A stretch of DNA of 33,147 nucleotides from Pancytospora philotis (taxonomy: Eukaryota; Microsporidia), in NCBI GenBank assembly GCA_023647555.1, contig JALRLY010000231.1, positions 1 through 33,147 on the forward strand, given 5' to 3'. The position numbers and the translations under genes are program-made. Positions within the stretch are counted from its first letter, which is position 1, and each line of letters begins with the position of its first letter. Below are positions 1 to 9,012 of this stretch, in pieces. The notes under the pieces were generated by a model, which did no database searches, was not told the DNA's origin, and worked only from the letters and a program-made list of their open reading frames with translations.

Positions 1-1487
1 GGGGATACCAACTTTTCTCTCTCCTCCTTATCTTGCAACTGCTGCTTGTGCTTGCGAACATCCTCTATCAGCCTTTTGTTGTGCAGTTTCCGCCTCAGCG
101 TATTAATGTAGTAAAAAACCACCGGCAGCATGAGTCCCGTAGCTGTGTTTAATGTCATCAACCCGACTTCTAGCAGCGACAAGGTCCCCAAAAAGTTCCT
201 TCTGGCTTCGTCGTCGTCCGGCAGGGGGCAGACAGTGTCGCGCGCCGTCTGGTAGCTCTCGCGCACGTGCTCCTCAATTATCTGCCTGAGCACGATGAGG
301 CTGGCAATCGGCGGCTTTTTCGCCAGCACGTCTGCGAGCGGCTCTGCATCGAACGGCACCGTGTGATACTCGGGCACGTGGCTGGTACTCTTCGCCAAGA
401 AGATGGCGAACTGGTGCGCAAGGTTGGGCCTTAGCGCATTTTTCAGCATGTGGAAGGCGAAATCCCGCAGATACTCGTCTCCCGTGCTGGAGAGATAGCC
501 GTAGCAGGCCAGGTAGAACTGGGGGAACGTTAGGCCGAGCGGCTGCCTGAGAATGCGCTCGGTGAAGACCTTCGTGAGCGTGTATAGCTCGTAAAAGGCG
601 CGCGTAAGCACGAGCTTTTTGAATGCATTGTGCTCGGCGACGGTCATGCTTCTTTGGTTCAGAGCGAAGATCTCCAGCGCGTTTCGCAGCTCCTCGGTCT
701 TCTTTTTGTGCGGGATGAGCTCCCAGGGGCTCATCTCGCTGCGCACAGCGTCTATGAGTGTGTTGAAGCAGTTGTTATCCATGAAAAACTTCGGGAACAT
801 GTCATCCCCGCACTCGTCCTGCGAATTGGCGTAAGCCATTATTTGCTGGGTGTCGTCCACGAGTAGCTCGAACCGCCGGAGCATTTCCGGATCTGCGGGC
901 TTTAAAATGAACTCGGCGACGTGCCTTGAAATCGTGGCATTGTAGGCCGCCCCGCCCATCATATGATCATTAAAAGCGGTTTCGTCATGCTTATGTTCAT
1001 CAGTGTGGTTCTTGGGGTTGGGATCCTCCGAGCTGCACCTAGAAGGCTCATAGCAGTTCCGCGCCACGACCGAGTTGAACCAGCGGAGGACGCTGCGCGG
1101 GTCGGTAGGGAGACTTGCTGTCGCGTTATACAACCGTATATTCTCAGTGCTTTGGTAGCCCTCGGAGTCTTCTTCATCATCGCTGTACCCGGGATACTCG
1201 TTTTCATTCCCACCATAACGCTCGTCATTTTCGTCCTCCTCCCCGGGATCAGCATTTCCGAGCTGGTCGGCCGCATCGAACCGCGGATTTTCCATATCCC
1301 CCGTAAGCACGAGCATCGGCGCCGTTGTGATGATGCTGCTAGGGAACCAGCTCGCTGGCCCGCTCGGCACGGCGCTCGCGGGGTTAGGAAGGCTTAGGTC
1401 TGCCACACCGGCCCCGGCGATCAGTGCGCAGGGCAGTAGCCGTGCAAGGGATACTGCGCGCAGAGTATTCTGTAACGCGTTGTGCAT
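1..1487 (-). CDS. Secreted/membrane protein of unknown function, C-terminus cut off by window edge
   Basis: The frame is open from an ATG at 1487 down to base 1, about 495 codons, so the C-terminus lies outside the window. The first 29 residues look like a signal peptide: a polar start, then a hydrophobic stretch containing LLPCALIAGAGVA. Residues of roughly 65-110 are strongly acidic (runs such as GEEDENDE and SDDEEDSE). Near residues 432-462 there is a probable membrane segment (LMLPVVFYYI), followed by a basic, coiled-coil-like tail rich in K, R, E and Q. This suggests a type I membrane protein with a large lumenal or external part and a short cytosolic tail. A TATA-like AT-rich stretch lies about 20 bases upstream of the ATG. 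I do not recognise a family. The frame is well supported by its length and codon use; the topology is inference. Confidence 0.75.
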   Translation of the reverse strand, partial: MHNALQNTLRAVSLARLLPCALIAGAGVADLSLPNPASAVPSGPASWFPSSIITTAPMLVLTGDMENPRFDAADQLGNADPGEEDENDERYGGNENEYPGYSDDEEDSEGYQSTENIRLYNATASLPTDPRSVLRWFNSVVARNCYEPSRCSSEDPNPKNHTDEHKHDETAFNDHMMGGAAYNATISRHVAEFILKPADPEMLRRFELLVDDTQQIMAYANSQDECGDDMFPKFFMDNNCFNTLIDAVRSEMSPWELIPHKKKTEELRNALEIFALNQRSMTVAEHNAFKKLVLTRAFYELYTLTKVFTERILRQPLGLTFPQFYLACYGYLSSTGDEYLRDFAFHMLKNALRPNLAHQFAIFLAKSTSHVPEYHTVPFDAEPLADVLAKKPPIASLIVLRQIIEEHVRESYQTARDTVCPLPDDDEARRNFLGTLSLLEVGLMTLNTATGLMLPVVFYYINTLRRKLHNKRLIEDVRKHKQQLQDKEEREKLVS

Positions 1488-1843
1488 GGGCGCACTCAGC
1501 GCGCGCAATATATAGGCAGCGCGATATATCATCCTTATTGGCGTGTTGTATTGCGGCGTGATTAATTCATGATGTGATTGTCACGCGAGTCGAGTGCAGA
1601 CTAAAATTTTGTTAAGGGCTAGTACGCATGCTCGTGCTCGCATCCATATGCAGCGGCTGCCATTGCCCCGCGTACCATACCACAAAGTTACTGAAGGGCA
1701 ACCGCACCCTAGTTCATAATCCGCTCCGAAAGCACGTACAACTGCCTTTTATGTGAATCGATACGGGCAGCCGCCCTTGTTGCGGACCCATCTTGGATGC
1801 GCAGCCTGAGGACCCGCGCCCGCACCGCCTAGTTTTGCCCTAC

Positions 1844-1858
1844 AAAATTTTTAGCCCT
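1844..1858 (+). promoter_or_regulatory. AAATTT/CCC start-site motif of the CSE1-like gene
   Basis: AAAATTTTT at 1844-1852 and CCC at 1855-1857 stand directly before the ATG at 1859. The same layout precedes most other genes in the window, so this motif decides the start against the in-frame upstream TTG at 1793. Confidence 0.7.
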
Positions 1859-3964
1859 ATGGGCCAGCAGAACAGCCGCGTTGGCCTGCTCCTGCAGGAG
1901 ATCCTGAGGAGCCCGCAGTCGCCCTCTGCCGCGGCGCTGGAGCAGTTTGTGGCGACCGACGCCGGGCTTGCGGATCTGACCGAAAATCTGCGCGCCGGGA
2001 ACTCCCTGGCCTTCATATACCTTAAGCAGTGCGTGGGCCGCTGGGCCGATGCGGGCTCGCACGCGGCGCTGTACAGCCCCGAGTTCGTCGGCTTTCTGGT
2101 TTCCATCTCGTCGAAGGGCGCGCGCTACTACGTGTGCGATGTGGTGCGGCAGCTGAGCAGCCGCTGGCTGATACCCCCTGCGCTGGTATCGCGCCTGATT
2201 GCGGACGGGTGCTACGATGTGCTGGAGAGCGTGACCAGGAAGTACACGCAGGCCGCGCGCAGCAACGAGCTGTTTCTCGAGATAAAGCGCGTGATCGAGG
2301 AGATGGTGCCCGTGATCGGCCAGACGTACTTCGCCGAGGGCGTGGAGACGGCGGTGCGGCAGTACTGCCGGCAGAGCGAGCAGGGCGCCGGCGCGGCGGT
2401 GCACGTGGAGAGCATCCGCGCCCGCAGTCCGCACTTCTTCGATCCCAGCCTCCTCGGCATTCTCTACAACCTGCTGTACCAGGACCTGCACCCCTTCTTC
2501 GAGGACCGCCTGGAGTATTTCTTCGAGCTTTTCTACGTGCTCTTTGAGAACGAGGCGACGCGCGAGACTGTGGTGAAGATCTACGATCTGTTCTCCACCA
2601 AGTACCAGGACTGCGCGGACTTCCAGTCCATGATACGCTCGCTGGCGCGCTCCGACGAGCTCGACTTTGCGATCATGGGCGTCGTGACGCGCGCCTTCAG
2701 CTACCGGCCCGTCGAGCCGCTGATTGTCGTCGGTCTGCTGCGGCGCGTGCTTGCCTGCGAGCTCGACGAGGACGACATGGAGATGCACACCAGGAACATG
2801 CTGCAGGGCATCGACATGAGCCGCGGCTGCACGCACCGGCTGATCAAGCAGCTGTTCTTCGTGTACAAGGACGAGCTCGTGCGCTCCTTCACGGGCGAGC
2901 CGGCACTCTTCGTGGCCACCGTGCTGCGCTACCGCGACAGCAGCTTCGTGGCGAGCGCGCGCGACATAATCAGCACGTCGGAGGACCAGACGCTCCTGTT
3001 CTCGGCCTTCATGTATCTGATCAGCACCGGCAACTGCGTGGTCGGCGACCGCAGCGCGGACTATGCGAGTCTGTTCTTCAAGCACATCGGCACGCCCTGC
3101 CGCTTCGTATGCCTCAGGTACCTGAGCACGGCGCTGCAGAGCGCATCCAACTTCTATAGAAACAAGATCGTCGGGGGCGGCGCGCCGGCGGCCCTCGACT
3201 TCGACCCGCTCGTCCCCGCGCTTACGGAGATGGCCGGGCAGAGCATCGACGAGTTCAGCACGGAGTTCCTCTTCCAGACGGTCCGTGCGGCCGCCGCCTC
3301 TGGGGACGCGCAACGCACGCGGTCCTGGCCCGCGGTCTACGACTTCGTATCGCGGCTGTTCCTCAAGATCGGCGAGATCGCGTCGGCCCCCGTCAACTTC
3401 CTCTTCGACACATACATTCTGCTTTCGATCAGGCTCAAAAGATACAACTTAAAGCTCATCGAGGAGATCATCAACAACGACATGTGCGATCTGTTCGCTC
3501 CGTGCTTCCTGTTCCTCAGCATCCTCATCCAGGAGACCGCCATACCGCAGCAGTTCGTGCTCAACATTCTGGGCCAGGACGCCGTCTGGAAGGACACGAG
3601 CTACCACCTGCCGCTCGCGCTCGTCCTCGTCTCCGCGTACAAGAAGGGGATGGTCGACAGCCCGCGCGTGATGCTGGTGGCGGCGCGGCTGGGTGCCTAC
3701 CCGGCGGCCGTGCTGCTGTCGCGCTGCGCGCTGCCGGGCCCGGCGGGCGATCCGCAGACAAACTACATCGTGAACGGCACTTTCGATGCGCAGTGGTTCC
3801 GCGACAACTTCATAGATAGGAAGTTCTGCCGGCTCGTGCTGCGCCGGCTCGCGCGGGACACGCAGGTGCCCGGCGGCCTGCGCGACGAGATCATCGGCAA
3901 GAACCTGCGCAACATCGAGCTCGAGCTCACCTTCCACTCCGTTACCGACTACTTCGGTATCTAA
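1859..3964 (+). CDS. CSE1: Exportin-2 / CSE1-like karyopherin (importin-alpha re-exporter)
   Basis: A 701-residue all-helical protein that resembles the CSE1/CAS family of importin-beta-like receptors, which return importin-alpha from nucleus to cytoplasm with Ran-GTP. The clearest family blocks are PFFEDRLEYFFELFYVLF near residues 211-229 (yeast Cse1 has a similar EFFEDN helix) and ELDEDDMEMHTRNMLQGID near 301-319, which matches the REEDVELFEDDP...RRDLEG stretch of Cse1. The protein is about a quarter shorter than the usual 960 residues, and the N-terminal HEAT repeats are hard to match. The frame is open upstream to a TTG at 1793, but the ATG at 1859 is preferred because it follows the start-site motif. 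An AATAAA lies at about 4000. Another importin-beta relative is the main alternative. Confidence 0.75.
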   Translation: MGQQNSRVGLLLQEILRSPQSPSAAALEQFVATDAGLADLTENLRAGNSLAFIYLKQCVGRWADAGSHAALYSPEFVGFLVSISSKGARYYVCDVVRQLSSRWLIPPALVSRLIADGCYDVLESVTRKYTQAARSNELFLEIKRVIEEMVPVIGQTYFAEGVETAVRQYCRQSEQGAGAAVHVESIRARSPHFFDPSLLGILYNLLYQDLHPFFEDRLEYFFELFYVLFENEATRETVVKIYDLFSTKYQDCADFQSMIRSLARSDELDFAIMGVVTRAFSYRPVEPLIVVGLLRRVLACELDEDDMEMHTRNMLQGIDMSRGCTHRLIKQLFFVYKDELVRSFTGEPALFVATVLRYRDSSFVASARDIISTSEDQTLLFSAFMYLISTGNCVVGDRSADYASLFFKHIGTPCRFVCLRYLSTALQSASNFYRNKIVGGGAPAALDFDPLVPALTEMAGQSIDEFSTEFLFQTVRAAAASGDAQRTRSWPAVYDFVSRLFLKIGEIASAPVNFLFDTYILLSIRLKRYNLKLIEEIINNDMCDLFAPCFLFLSILIQETAIPQQFVLNILGQDAVWKDTSYHLPLALVLVSAYKKGMVDSPRVMLVAARLGAYPAAVLLSRCALPGPAGDPQTNYIVNGTFDAQWFRDNFIDRKFCRLVLRRLARDTQVPGGLRDEIIGKNLRNIELELTFHSVTDYFGI

Positions 3965-4134
3965 GCGCAGGCGCACTGTTCGATGCAGCGACAAGAACAA
4001 TAAATTCAACTAGTGAGTGTTTGGTAATCTTTGATCTCTGTTGTTTTTGATTCGTGGATGGGCTGGTTGGAAGTGCGGCCTTGAAACTAGGGACAGCAGC
4101 AACAGTGGTGCAACGTGCTGCCGTTTTCTAGGGC

Positions 4135-4149
4135 AAATTTTTCGCACCG
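4135..4149 (+). promoter_or_regulatory. AAATTT-type start-site motif
   Basis: AAATTTTT at 4135-4142 lies eight bases before the ATG at 4150. Here the C block is weaker (GCACCG in place of CCC). Confidence 0.6.
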
Positions 4150-5571
4150 ATGCACAGGTCGTTTTACTGTGTATGCGCGCTCCTGCTGCGTCTAGTCTTC
4201 AGCACCGAGGATCCGTTGGCGCTGGAGGAGCACGAATTGGGCCGCGAAATAACAATAGCGCAGTGGTTCAGCCCGGCCGCCCCGATCATAATTATAGAGG
4301 CGCTGTACATCAAGAAATGTATCAGATACTTCCTTGAAGAGGCCGTTGAAGATACGTTGAGAGCAGACAAGCAATTCCAGACCCTCTCTGGTGCTATTAT
4401 TGACAGCAATTTCAGAGATTTAAGCGGCGCTCTGTCCGCCGTGGTCGCTCTTCTCACGGCGTTTCCACGGCTGGGCGATGAGCTCCTGCGCGCTCACGAG
4501 AAGAATCCTACTGCGCTGCTGTGTCTGCACAGGTTCTTCGGAAACGAGGGGAAGGCGCTCCTGCAGTGCTACGAGAGCCCCGGCCCGTATTCGGATGACG
4601 CGCCTTTTATGATCAAAATCAAGCGGATTCCTCAGAAGATCAGGGACATGGACTATGGCCTATACATCAACGACAACGAGGTCAGCCGTTTCAGCCTCGT
4701 GACTCTGCTGGCTGTCAAGTCAAAGTGGAGGAAGAATGCGATGCAAGAGCAGATCGGGGTACTATCGCAGATGTTGCTGGAGTACTGCGACAGCGAAGCC
4801 GTATACCTTAACCTGGTCGTGGAATTCGTGAGGATTCTGTACAAGCTTAAGTTCTTGAGCACCTTGCCCCACGCCAGGACCGTTCTCCCGATGCTTATAG
4901 AGCTCGCTGGGCGGTATGGGAGGATTGCCAGCATCAAGTACTTCACTTTCGACAGCCCGGACGAGCAAATTCGTCGATGCATGGCCGCTGCGCTCGGTAA
5001 ATACTGGAGCACCAGGGAGGTGCGGTGGGCAGACTGCTGCGCGCTGTACAGTTTCTTCTACGCATACCGCCATCACTTTGTGAACGCTTGTGGTAGCATA
5101 GGTGAAGCGCTGTACACCCAGTATTGCCCGGAATATATCTCCTACGACACGTCGTTATGGCGTCTATTGAGTGTGGAAAGCCATTTTAGCTGCGTCCCTC
5201 TTAACTGGTTCCCTCCGCAGCTGAGCTACACGCTGTACTATTTGTGCAGGCAGAAGGAGAGCGGCGCTGCGACCAAACAGCTGACCCGTTTCCTCGCGCG
5301 CTTAGATGACAGAAACACGGCAGCTTTCATGTGCTACGCACTCTTAGACGCCAACGATAATAATTTCAAAAGATGCGTGACGACGCATTTGGGCTTCCTG
5401 AGCGGCGGCCGGCGCGTTTCGCTACGCAAATGGGTCAAGCAAAACGCAGAGAGCGTTGCTGAGGAGTACCCTGATATCTGGGGTAACACACCGATGGGGA
5501 CGGCGATGGAGAAGCTTCATGATATCCTGTGTGTCGAAGAAGCCGTATCAAGGTACCAAAGGTTAAAATAG
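4150..5571 (+). CDS. Putative secreted protein, 473 residues, unknown function
   Basis: The protein starts with a good signal peptide: His and Arg near the N-terminus, then a hydrophobic CVCALLLRLVF stretch with likely cleavage near residue 18. There is no clear second membrane segment, although a short hydrophobic APIIIIEALY patch lies near residue 48. The rest is predicted helical, with many L, A, Y and C residues and no motif I recognise. The start is fixed by the AAATTTTT motif just upstream. The C-terminal half is rich in aromatic residues and cysteines, which would suit disulfide-bonded secreted domains. Base composition is less GC-rich than the CSE1 gene beside it, as with the other lineage-specific genes of the window. 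It may be a secreted host-interaction or spore-surface protein, but that is inference from the leader alone. Confidence 0.75.
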   Translation: MHRSFYCVCALLLRLVFSTEDPLALEEHELGREITIAQWFSPAAPIIIIEALYIKKCIRYFLEEAVEDTLRADKQFQTLSGAIIDSNFRDLSGALSAVVALLTAFPRLGDELLRAHEKNPTALLCLHRFFGNEGKALLQCYESPGPYSDDAPFMIKIKRIPQKIRDMDYGLYINDNEVSRFSLVTLLAVKSKWRKNAMQEQIGVLSQMLLEYCDSEAVYLNLVVEFVRILYKLKFLSTLPHARTVLPMLIELAGRYGRIASIKYFTFDSPDEQIRRCMAAALGKYWSTREVRWADCCALYSFFYAYRHHFVNACGSIGEALYTQYCPEYISYDTSLWRLLSVESHFSCVPLNWFPPQLSYTLYYLCRQKESGAATKQLTRFLARLDDRNTAAFMCYALLDANDNNFKRCVTTHLGFLSGGRRVSLRKWVKQNAESVAEEYPDIWGNTPMGTAMEKLHDILCVEEAVSRYQRLK

Positions 5572-6338
5572 ATTTCAGTTTAGCTAAATTCTGGTACGCC
5601 ATTATAAGAATGGTGTTTATTTAAGTGAACTCACCTTACAGACAAGTTTTGCTTTTTCCTCGCAGCACCAATTCCCAATCTGACAGTACTCACAGTTCAC
5701 CAAGATCAAGGCCTCAATGTGCGATGAAGACCACGCAGCCCACTAGCGCAGAGGGTCAGATGGCTGCATGGCATTCTAAACGACTAGTGCTAGAGTGTTT
5801 CACAGATAATTTGCCTAGAGCTTGCAATGTTGATAGTGTAACCATCGAGCATTCTGAGCAGCCTACAATGCTTAGACAGGAATCGGAACCCTAGTCCAGC
5901 TGGAGTATCCGAGCTGCCGGTAGATGATGATTATCAATCTACAATCTCAGGTACGTCACTGCTTGATCATAACTGATACAGCCCGGTGGTAGGCTGGAGA
6001 GCGTTATGCGATAGTAGTGCCGCGACGAGCCCTCATAACTTGCTGCGATTATCGCCGATGACCTATTGCGCCAGTGCACTACTATCGTTGGTGCGTAGAA
6101 CACTCGATAGCGGCATAACTCGCTCAGACTCGTCAAATTATGATACTCTGCACAATAAACCACTAAAATTACGCACACCATCTAAAAATGCTAAATTTAT
6201 CACCGCCGGCGCCTCTGCAGGACTAACTGCGGCAGCATTTGATCAGAATACGCATATCCATCATCCCGGCCCAGATCAGCGCGACGCAGCAATCAGCAAA
6301 ATTGCATACAATTGGACTGAAAAATTTGTAAGCCCTAA
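5572..6338. other. Intergenic stretch with no supported gene
   Basis: These 767 bases are clearly more AT-rich than the flanking genes. Only short open frames occur, including an 89-codon one from a GTG at 5625 and a longer one from 5986 that runs into the next gene out of frame. None has a start-site motif or the codon bias of the neighbours. The last 20 bases hold the motif of the following gene. I found no tRNA-like fold by eye. Confidence 0.5.
6320..6338 (+). promoter_or_regulatory. AAATTT/CCC start-site motif of the Tup1-like gene
   Basis: AAAAATTT at 6320-6327 followed by CCC at 6333-6335, with the ATG at 6339. Confidence 0.65.
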
Positions 6339-7436
6339 ATGCATCCGAAGGAGCTGCGGGAGCTGTTGGATCATGTCAGCGAGGCGTACGCGAGCCTCTA
6401 CGACCGGGTGGGCAAGCTGCAGCGCGATGTCAAGGAGCTGCACGAGGACAGCGTGAAGCGGCGGCCCGCGATGCAGTACGCGCCAGCGCCCGGCTGGGCC
6501 GAGTCGTCGCTGCCACCGGCCGTGAAGCGCATAATTAAAATGGGCGCTGACTGGTACATGGAGGGCCAGACGCTGGCCGACGAGGCCGGCGCGCTGAACC
6601 TCTCGCTGGTGCAGCTCTTCAAGTTCCCCGGGCCGATCTGCAACGCGAAGATCAGCGAGGGCGGGCAGGTGGCTTTCACGTGCAACAAGCGCGTGTTCCT
6701 GTGGCGCAACGGCGTGTTCTACATGATGGAGGACGCGGCGCGCGAGTTCGATCCGGCGATGATGAAGAACGACCTCTCCGACAACTACCGCTGCGTGTTC
6801 GACTTCGACGGCGAGGATCTCGTGGTGTGCTACCGCGGCCTCGTGGTGAAGTACGCGGACAACAAGAAGGTGTGGACGCTGCAGGCGAGCGGCGTGCTGC
6901 AGCTGCAGGTCGAGGACGGGATGCTCTACCTCGTCACGCGCGACATGAAGGTGCTGGTGTTCCAGGAGCTGCGGCACGGCGAGGTGAAGTTCCTGCGGGC
7001 GATAGACACGGTCGAGCCGGTCAAGGGCATGCGGCTCGTGGGCTCCGACATTCTCGTGTACAACGACCACAAGATCTGGACGATCGGGAAGGGCTACGCG
7101 AACGAGAACATGCGCATCATGGCGGTGGATGTGAGCAAGGACATGGCGTACTACGGCGGCGAGTCGGGCGTGCTGAAGGTCGCGCGCGCGGCGCCCGCGG
7201 TGGAGCTGATCGACACGATTGTGATAAAGAAGAACATCTACGCGGTGAAGGCCTGGAACAAGTTCGTGCTGGTTGCGACGCAGGACAAGGCGCTGAGCGT
7301 GTGGGACGTGGCGGAGCGGAAGTGTTGTAGGATCGTCGGGAACGACAATGTAATAGACATATCGGCGAACAAGGACATGATCTGCTGCGTGGACAACAAC
7401 GGGCATCTGCGCATTTGGCAGCGCATGAGCCGCTGA
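6339..7436 (+). CDS. Tup1-like WD-repeat protein with N-terminal coiled coil
   Basis: A 365-residue protein with an amphipathic N-terminal helix (residues about 5-45, ELRELLDHVSEAYASLYDRV) followed, after a linker, by beta-propeller repeats. This is the layout of the Tup1 transcriptional corepressor, whose N-terminal coiled coil tetramerises and binds Ssn6 and whose WD propeller meets DNA-bound repressors. The first blade resembles Tup1 in detail: ICNAKISEGGQVAFTCNKRV parallels the Tup1 CCVKFSNDGEYLATGCNK strand. The last blades keep the LSVWDVAERK and LRIWQRM strand ends. The protein is about half the yeast length because the glutamine-rich and Ser/Thr-rich linkers are missing. The WD fold is fairly sure; the Tup1 identity is a reasoned guess, and another Groucho/Tup1-type or coiled-coil WD protein is possible. 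Confidence 0.6.
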   Translation: MHPKELRELLDHVSEAYASLYDRVGKLQRDVKELHEDSVKRRPAMQYAPAPGWAESSLPPAVKRIIKMGADWYMEGQTLADEAGALNLSLVQLFKFPGPICNAKISEGGQVAFTCNKRVFLWRNGVFYMMEDAAREFDPAMMKNDLSDNYRCVFDFDGEDLVVCYRGLVVKYADNKKVWTLQASGVLQLQVEDGMLYLVTRDMKVLVFQELRHGEVKFLRAIDTVEPVKGMRLVGSDILVYNDHKIWTIGKGYANENMRIMAVDVSKDMAYYGGESGVLKVARAAPAVELIDTIVIKKNIYAVKAWNKFVLVATQDKALSVWDVAERKCCRIVGNDNVIDISANKDMICCVDNNGHLRIWQRMSR

Positions 7437-7773
7437 GCGTCCGGTGCTGCGGCTGTGTTAAAAACTCATAGAGGAAGAATAGTAAATTTTTGCAACACTT
7501 GGTCCAGAAAATGTGAGAGTTAGGGTGCATCAATATCGGTTACCAATTTGTAGCAGCGCTTTTAAGGCGCCACCGAGCGCTATATTATGCAGTACATAAA
7601 TTATGTTCATCTACTATAGTATAATATAAACTGTAGCTATTTAACAGCTAAGAAGTTTAATAAAACTGATGAAGTATTCTTCGGTGATTTTATTAGGATC
7701 TGCTTTACAGTTTAGAGCTTATCGTATGTTCATACTCAAAGGCTTTGCTCAATCAGCGCCCTGGCTGCGTCCG
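7437..7773. other. Convergent intergenic gap, no gene seen
   Basis: An AT-rich gap of 337 bases between two genes that point at each other. It holds several TATA- and ATAAA-like stretches in the middle and can serve as the 3' regions of both genes. No coding frame or structured RNA was recognised. Confidence 0.5.
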
Positions 7774-8355
7774 CTAGGCGCTCTTAGCCACTGTCAGCGC
7801 ATACTCGCAGCCGTCGATCACCAGCCGGCCGCTGTTCCTATTGTAGAATGCCCGGCAGTCATCAACGGTGGCAAAGTCGAGAAAAACAACACTTTTGCAC
7901 GGAACGGTTCTGATGCCGCGCACGAGCTCGAACGCATCAGCGCCGAGCAGCGGCTGCTTTTCGTCAATGCCCTTTACAATTAGCAGACAGCTGTTGATAT
8001 CGGCTGAGGCTATCTGCACGCTAGCGCTGTTACCTTCGATCGGACTGTCAGCCTCTGATTTCACTTGCTCGTCTGTGCCCTGCGGATTCCATTTCGCCCA
8101 CCGCATCTCGGCATGCGCCATACTGGCGTGCAGCACAGTCCCGGTAATAGACAGCCCATCCAGCAGCGCGAGCGCTTCCTCCGCCTTCTGAGGGCATTTG
8201 AAGCTAGCGAAGGCCTGACCCGCCTTCCCCATTCTAAGCTTGTGGGACCCAAATGAGCCTTTCAGCAAATTAGTGAGCCTCCTGCGCGCCTCTGCCATCC
8301 CTGTACTCGTGTTTAGGCCCCGTATGTGTATAGTCCTAGTAGCGCTCTGCGTCAT
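7774..8355 (-). CDS. U1A/U2B''-like spliceosomal RNA-binding protein (two RRMs)
   Basis: A 193-residue protein with two RNA recognition motifs, the layout of the U1A / U2B'' / SNF family that binds stem-loops of U1 or U2 snRNA in the nucleus. RRM1 spans about residues 6-80, with RNP2 as IHIRGL (9-14) and RNP1 as AGQAFASF (45-52); the GQAF core is typical of U1A and U2B'' RNP1. RRM2 spans about 118-193 (LLIVKGI and SVVFLDFATVDDCRAFYN), ending like the second U1A RRM near the C-terminus. The linker between them is short and acidic. Its presence suggests that the organism still has a spliceosome and some introns. The upstream context has CCCC but no AAATTT run. Another small double-RRM protein is the alternative. 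Confidence 0.7.
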   Translation of the reverse strand: MTQSATRTIHIRGLNTSTGMAEARRRLTNLLKGSFGSHKLRMGKAGQAFASFKCPQKAEEALALLDGLSITGTVLHASMAHAEMRWAKWNPQGTDEQVKSEADSPIEGNSASVQIASADINSCLLIVKGIDEKQPLLGADAFELVRGIRTVPCKSVVFLDFATVDDCRAFYNRNSGRLVIDGCEYALTVAKSA

Positions 8356-8478
8356 TTTGGAAGGGGATCATCGTAGATGAGAAAAACAGAGCAAACACTA
8401 ATAATGCACCGACTAAAATAACGTAGATTCGTACACGTATTACTTAAATCAGATTTATTCACTCGTCTGATGCGAAGC

Positions 8479-8790
8479 TCAGCTCCTCTTCGTCCCCCGC
8501 ACAGTAGGCCTGCCAGCGGCCCGCTTCTTTGGAAACGCATCCCCATTTGCTGCTCTCCCGCTTGCCTGGGCTGTGCCACTGCAGACGCCTTTGCGCGGCA
8601 CGAGCAGCGCCTTTGGCCCCGCGAAGCTGCGGCTCATGGCCTCCCTGAGCGCGATGACAGGCAGCCCCATGATATCGGCACCGGGCAGCGTGTCCAAGCA
8701 CGCGTCCTTGAACTTCGATATCATGCTCCTGCGGAGCTGCATAATGCGGAGCCGCGTTTTCTTGCCCAGCAACTCTGTCTTGGTGTCCAT
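8479..8790 (-). CDS. Small Borealin/Nbl1-like protein (putative chromosomal passenger subunit)
   Basis: A 103-residue basic protein. Residues about 10-55 form a helix with the pattern RLRIMQLRRSMISKF, then ADIMGLPVIALREAMSRSF. This resembles the N-terminal helix of Borealin and yeast Nbl1, where an RI..(I/L) stretch is followed by an I..LP..LR.M segment that packs with Survivin and INCENP in the chromosomal passenger complex, the regulator of Aurora kinase at centromeres. The last 40 residues are low-complexity, rich in G, A, K and R. A GAAAAAATCACCC stretch, a weak form of the window's start motif, precedes the ATG. In another frame the 3' end would read an acidic tail ending at 8459, directly followed by AATAAA, so the exact C-terminus may be affected by an indel. 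The identity rests on a short motif. Confidence 0.45.
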   Translation of the reverse strand: MDTKTELLGKKTRLRIMQLRRSMISKFKDACLDTLPGADIMGLPVIALREAMSRSFAGPKALLVPRKGVCSGTAQASGRAANGDAFPKKRAAGRPTVRGTKRS

Positions 8791-9012
8791 TTGCTGGGTG
8801 ATTTTTTCGGTTCAAAAGGCACTAGCGCAGCCAAGCGCCATCGCCTCGCTGAGCGGCGCTTTCCTCAAATGGTAATAGCGCAGGGCTGTACTGCTATAAA
8901 ATCCGTGCTCTGCTGGCTGTCTATAGAGCTTGTAACCGATTGCATCTACCACCAACTGACAGCGGCATGCTACAAAATGCCTCATTAAATTAAATTTACT
9001 TACACGGCACTC

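Noticed and set aside
1793..1858. Upstream TTG start for CSE1
   Set aside because: TTG is not expected as a start here, and the ATG at 1859 follows the AAATTT/CCC motif.
1829..3313. 494-codon open frame on the minus strand opposite CSE1
   Set aside because: It is a shadow of the GC-rich sense gene. Its protein is rich in H, R, Q, A and V with no motif, and the sense strand carries the homology. The same holds for long opposite frames at 6276-7406, 13550-15205, 16634-17830 and 29396-30412.
5625..5894. 89-codon open frame
   Set aside because: It begins with GTG, has no start motif and no coding-like codon bias, and lies in an AT-rich gap.
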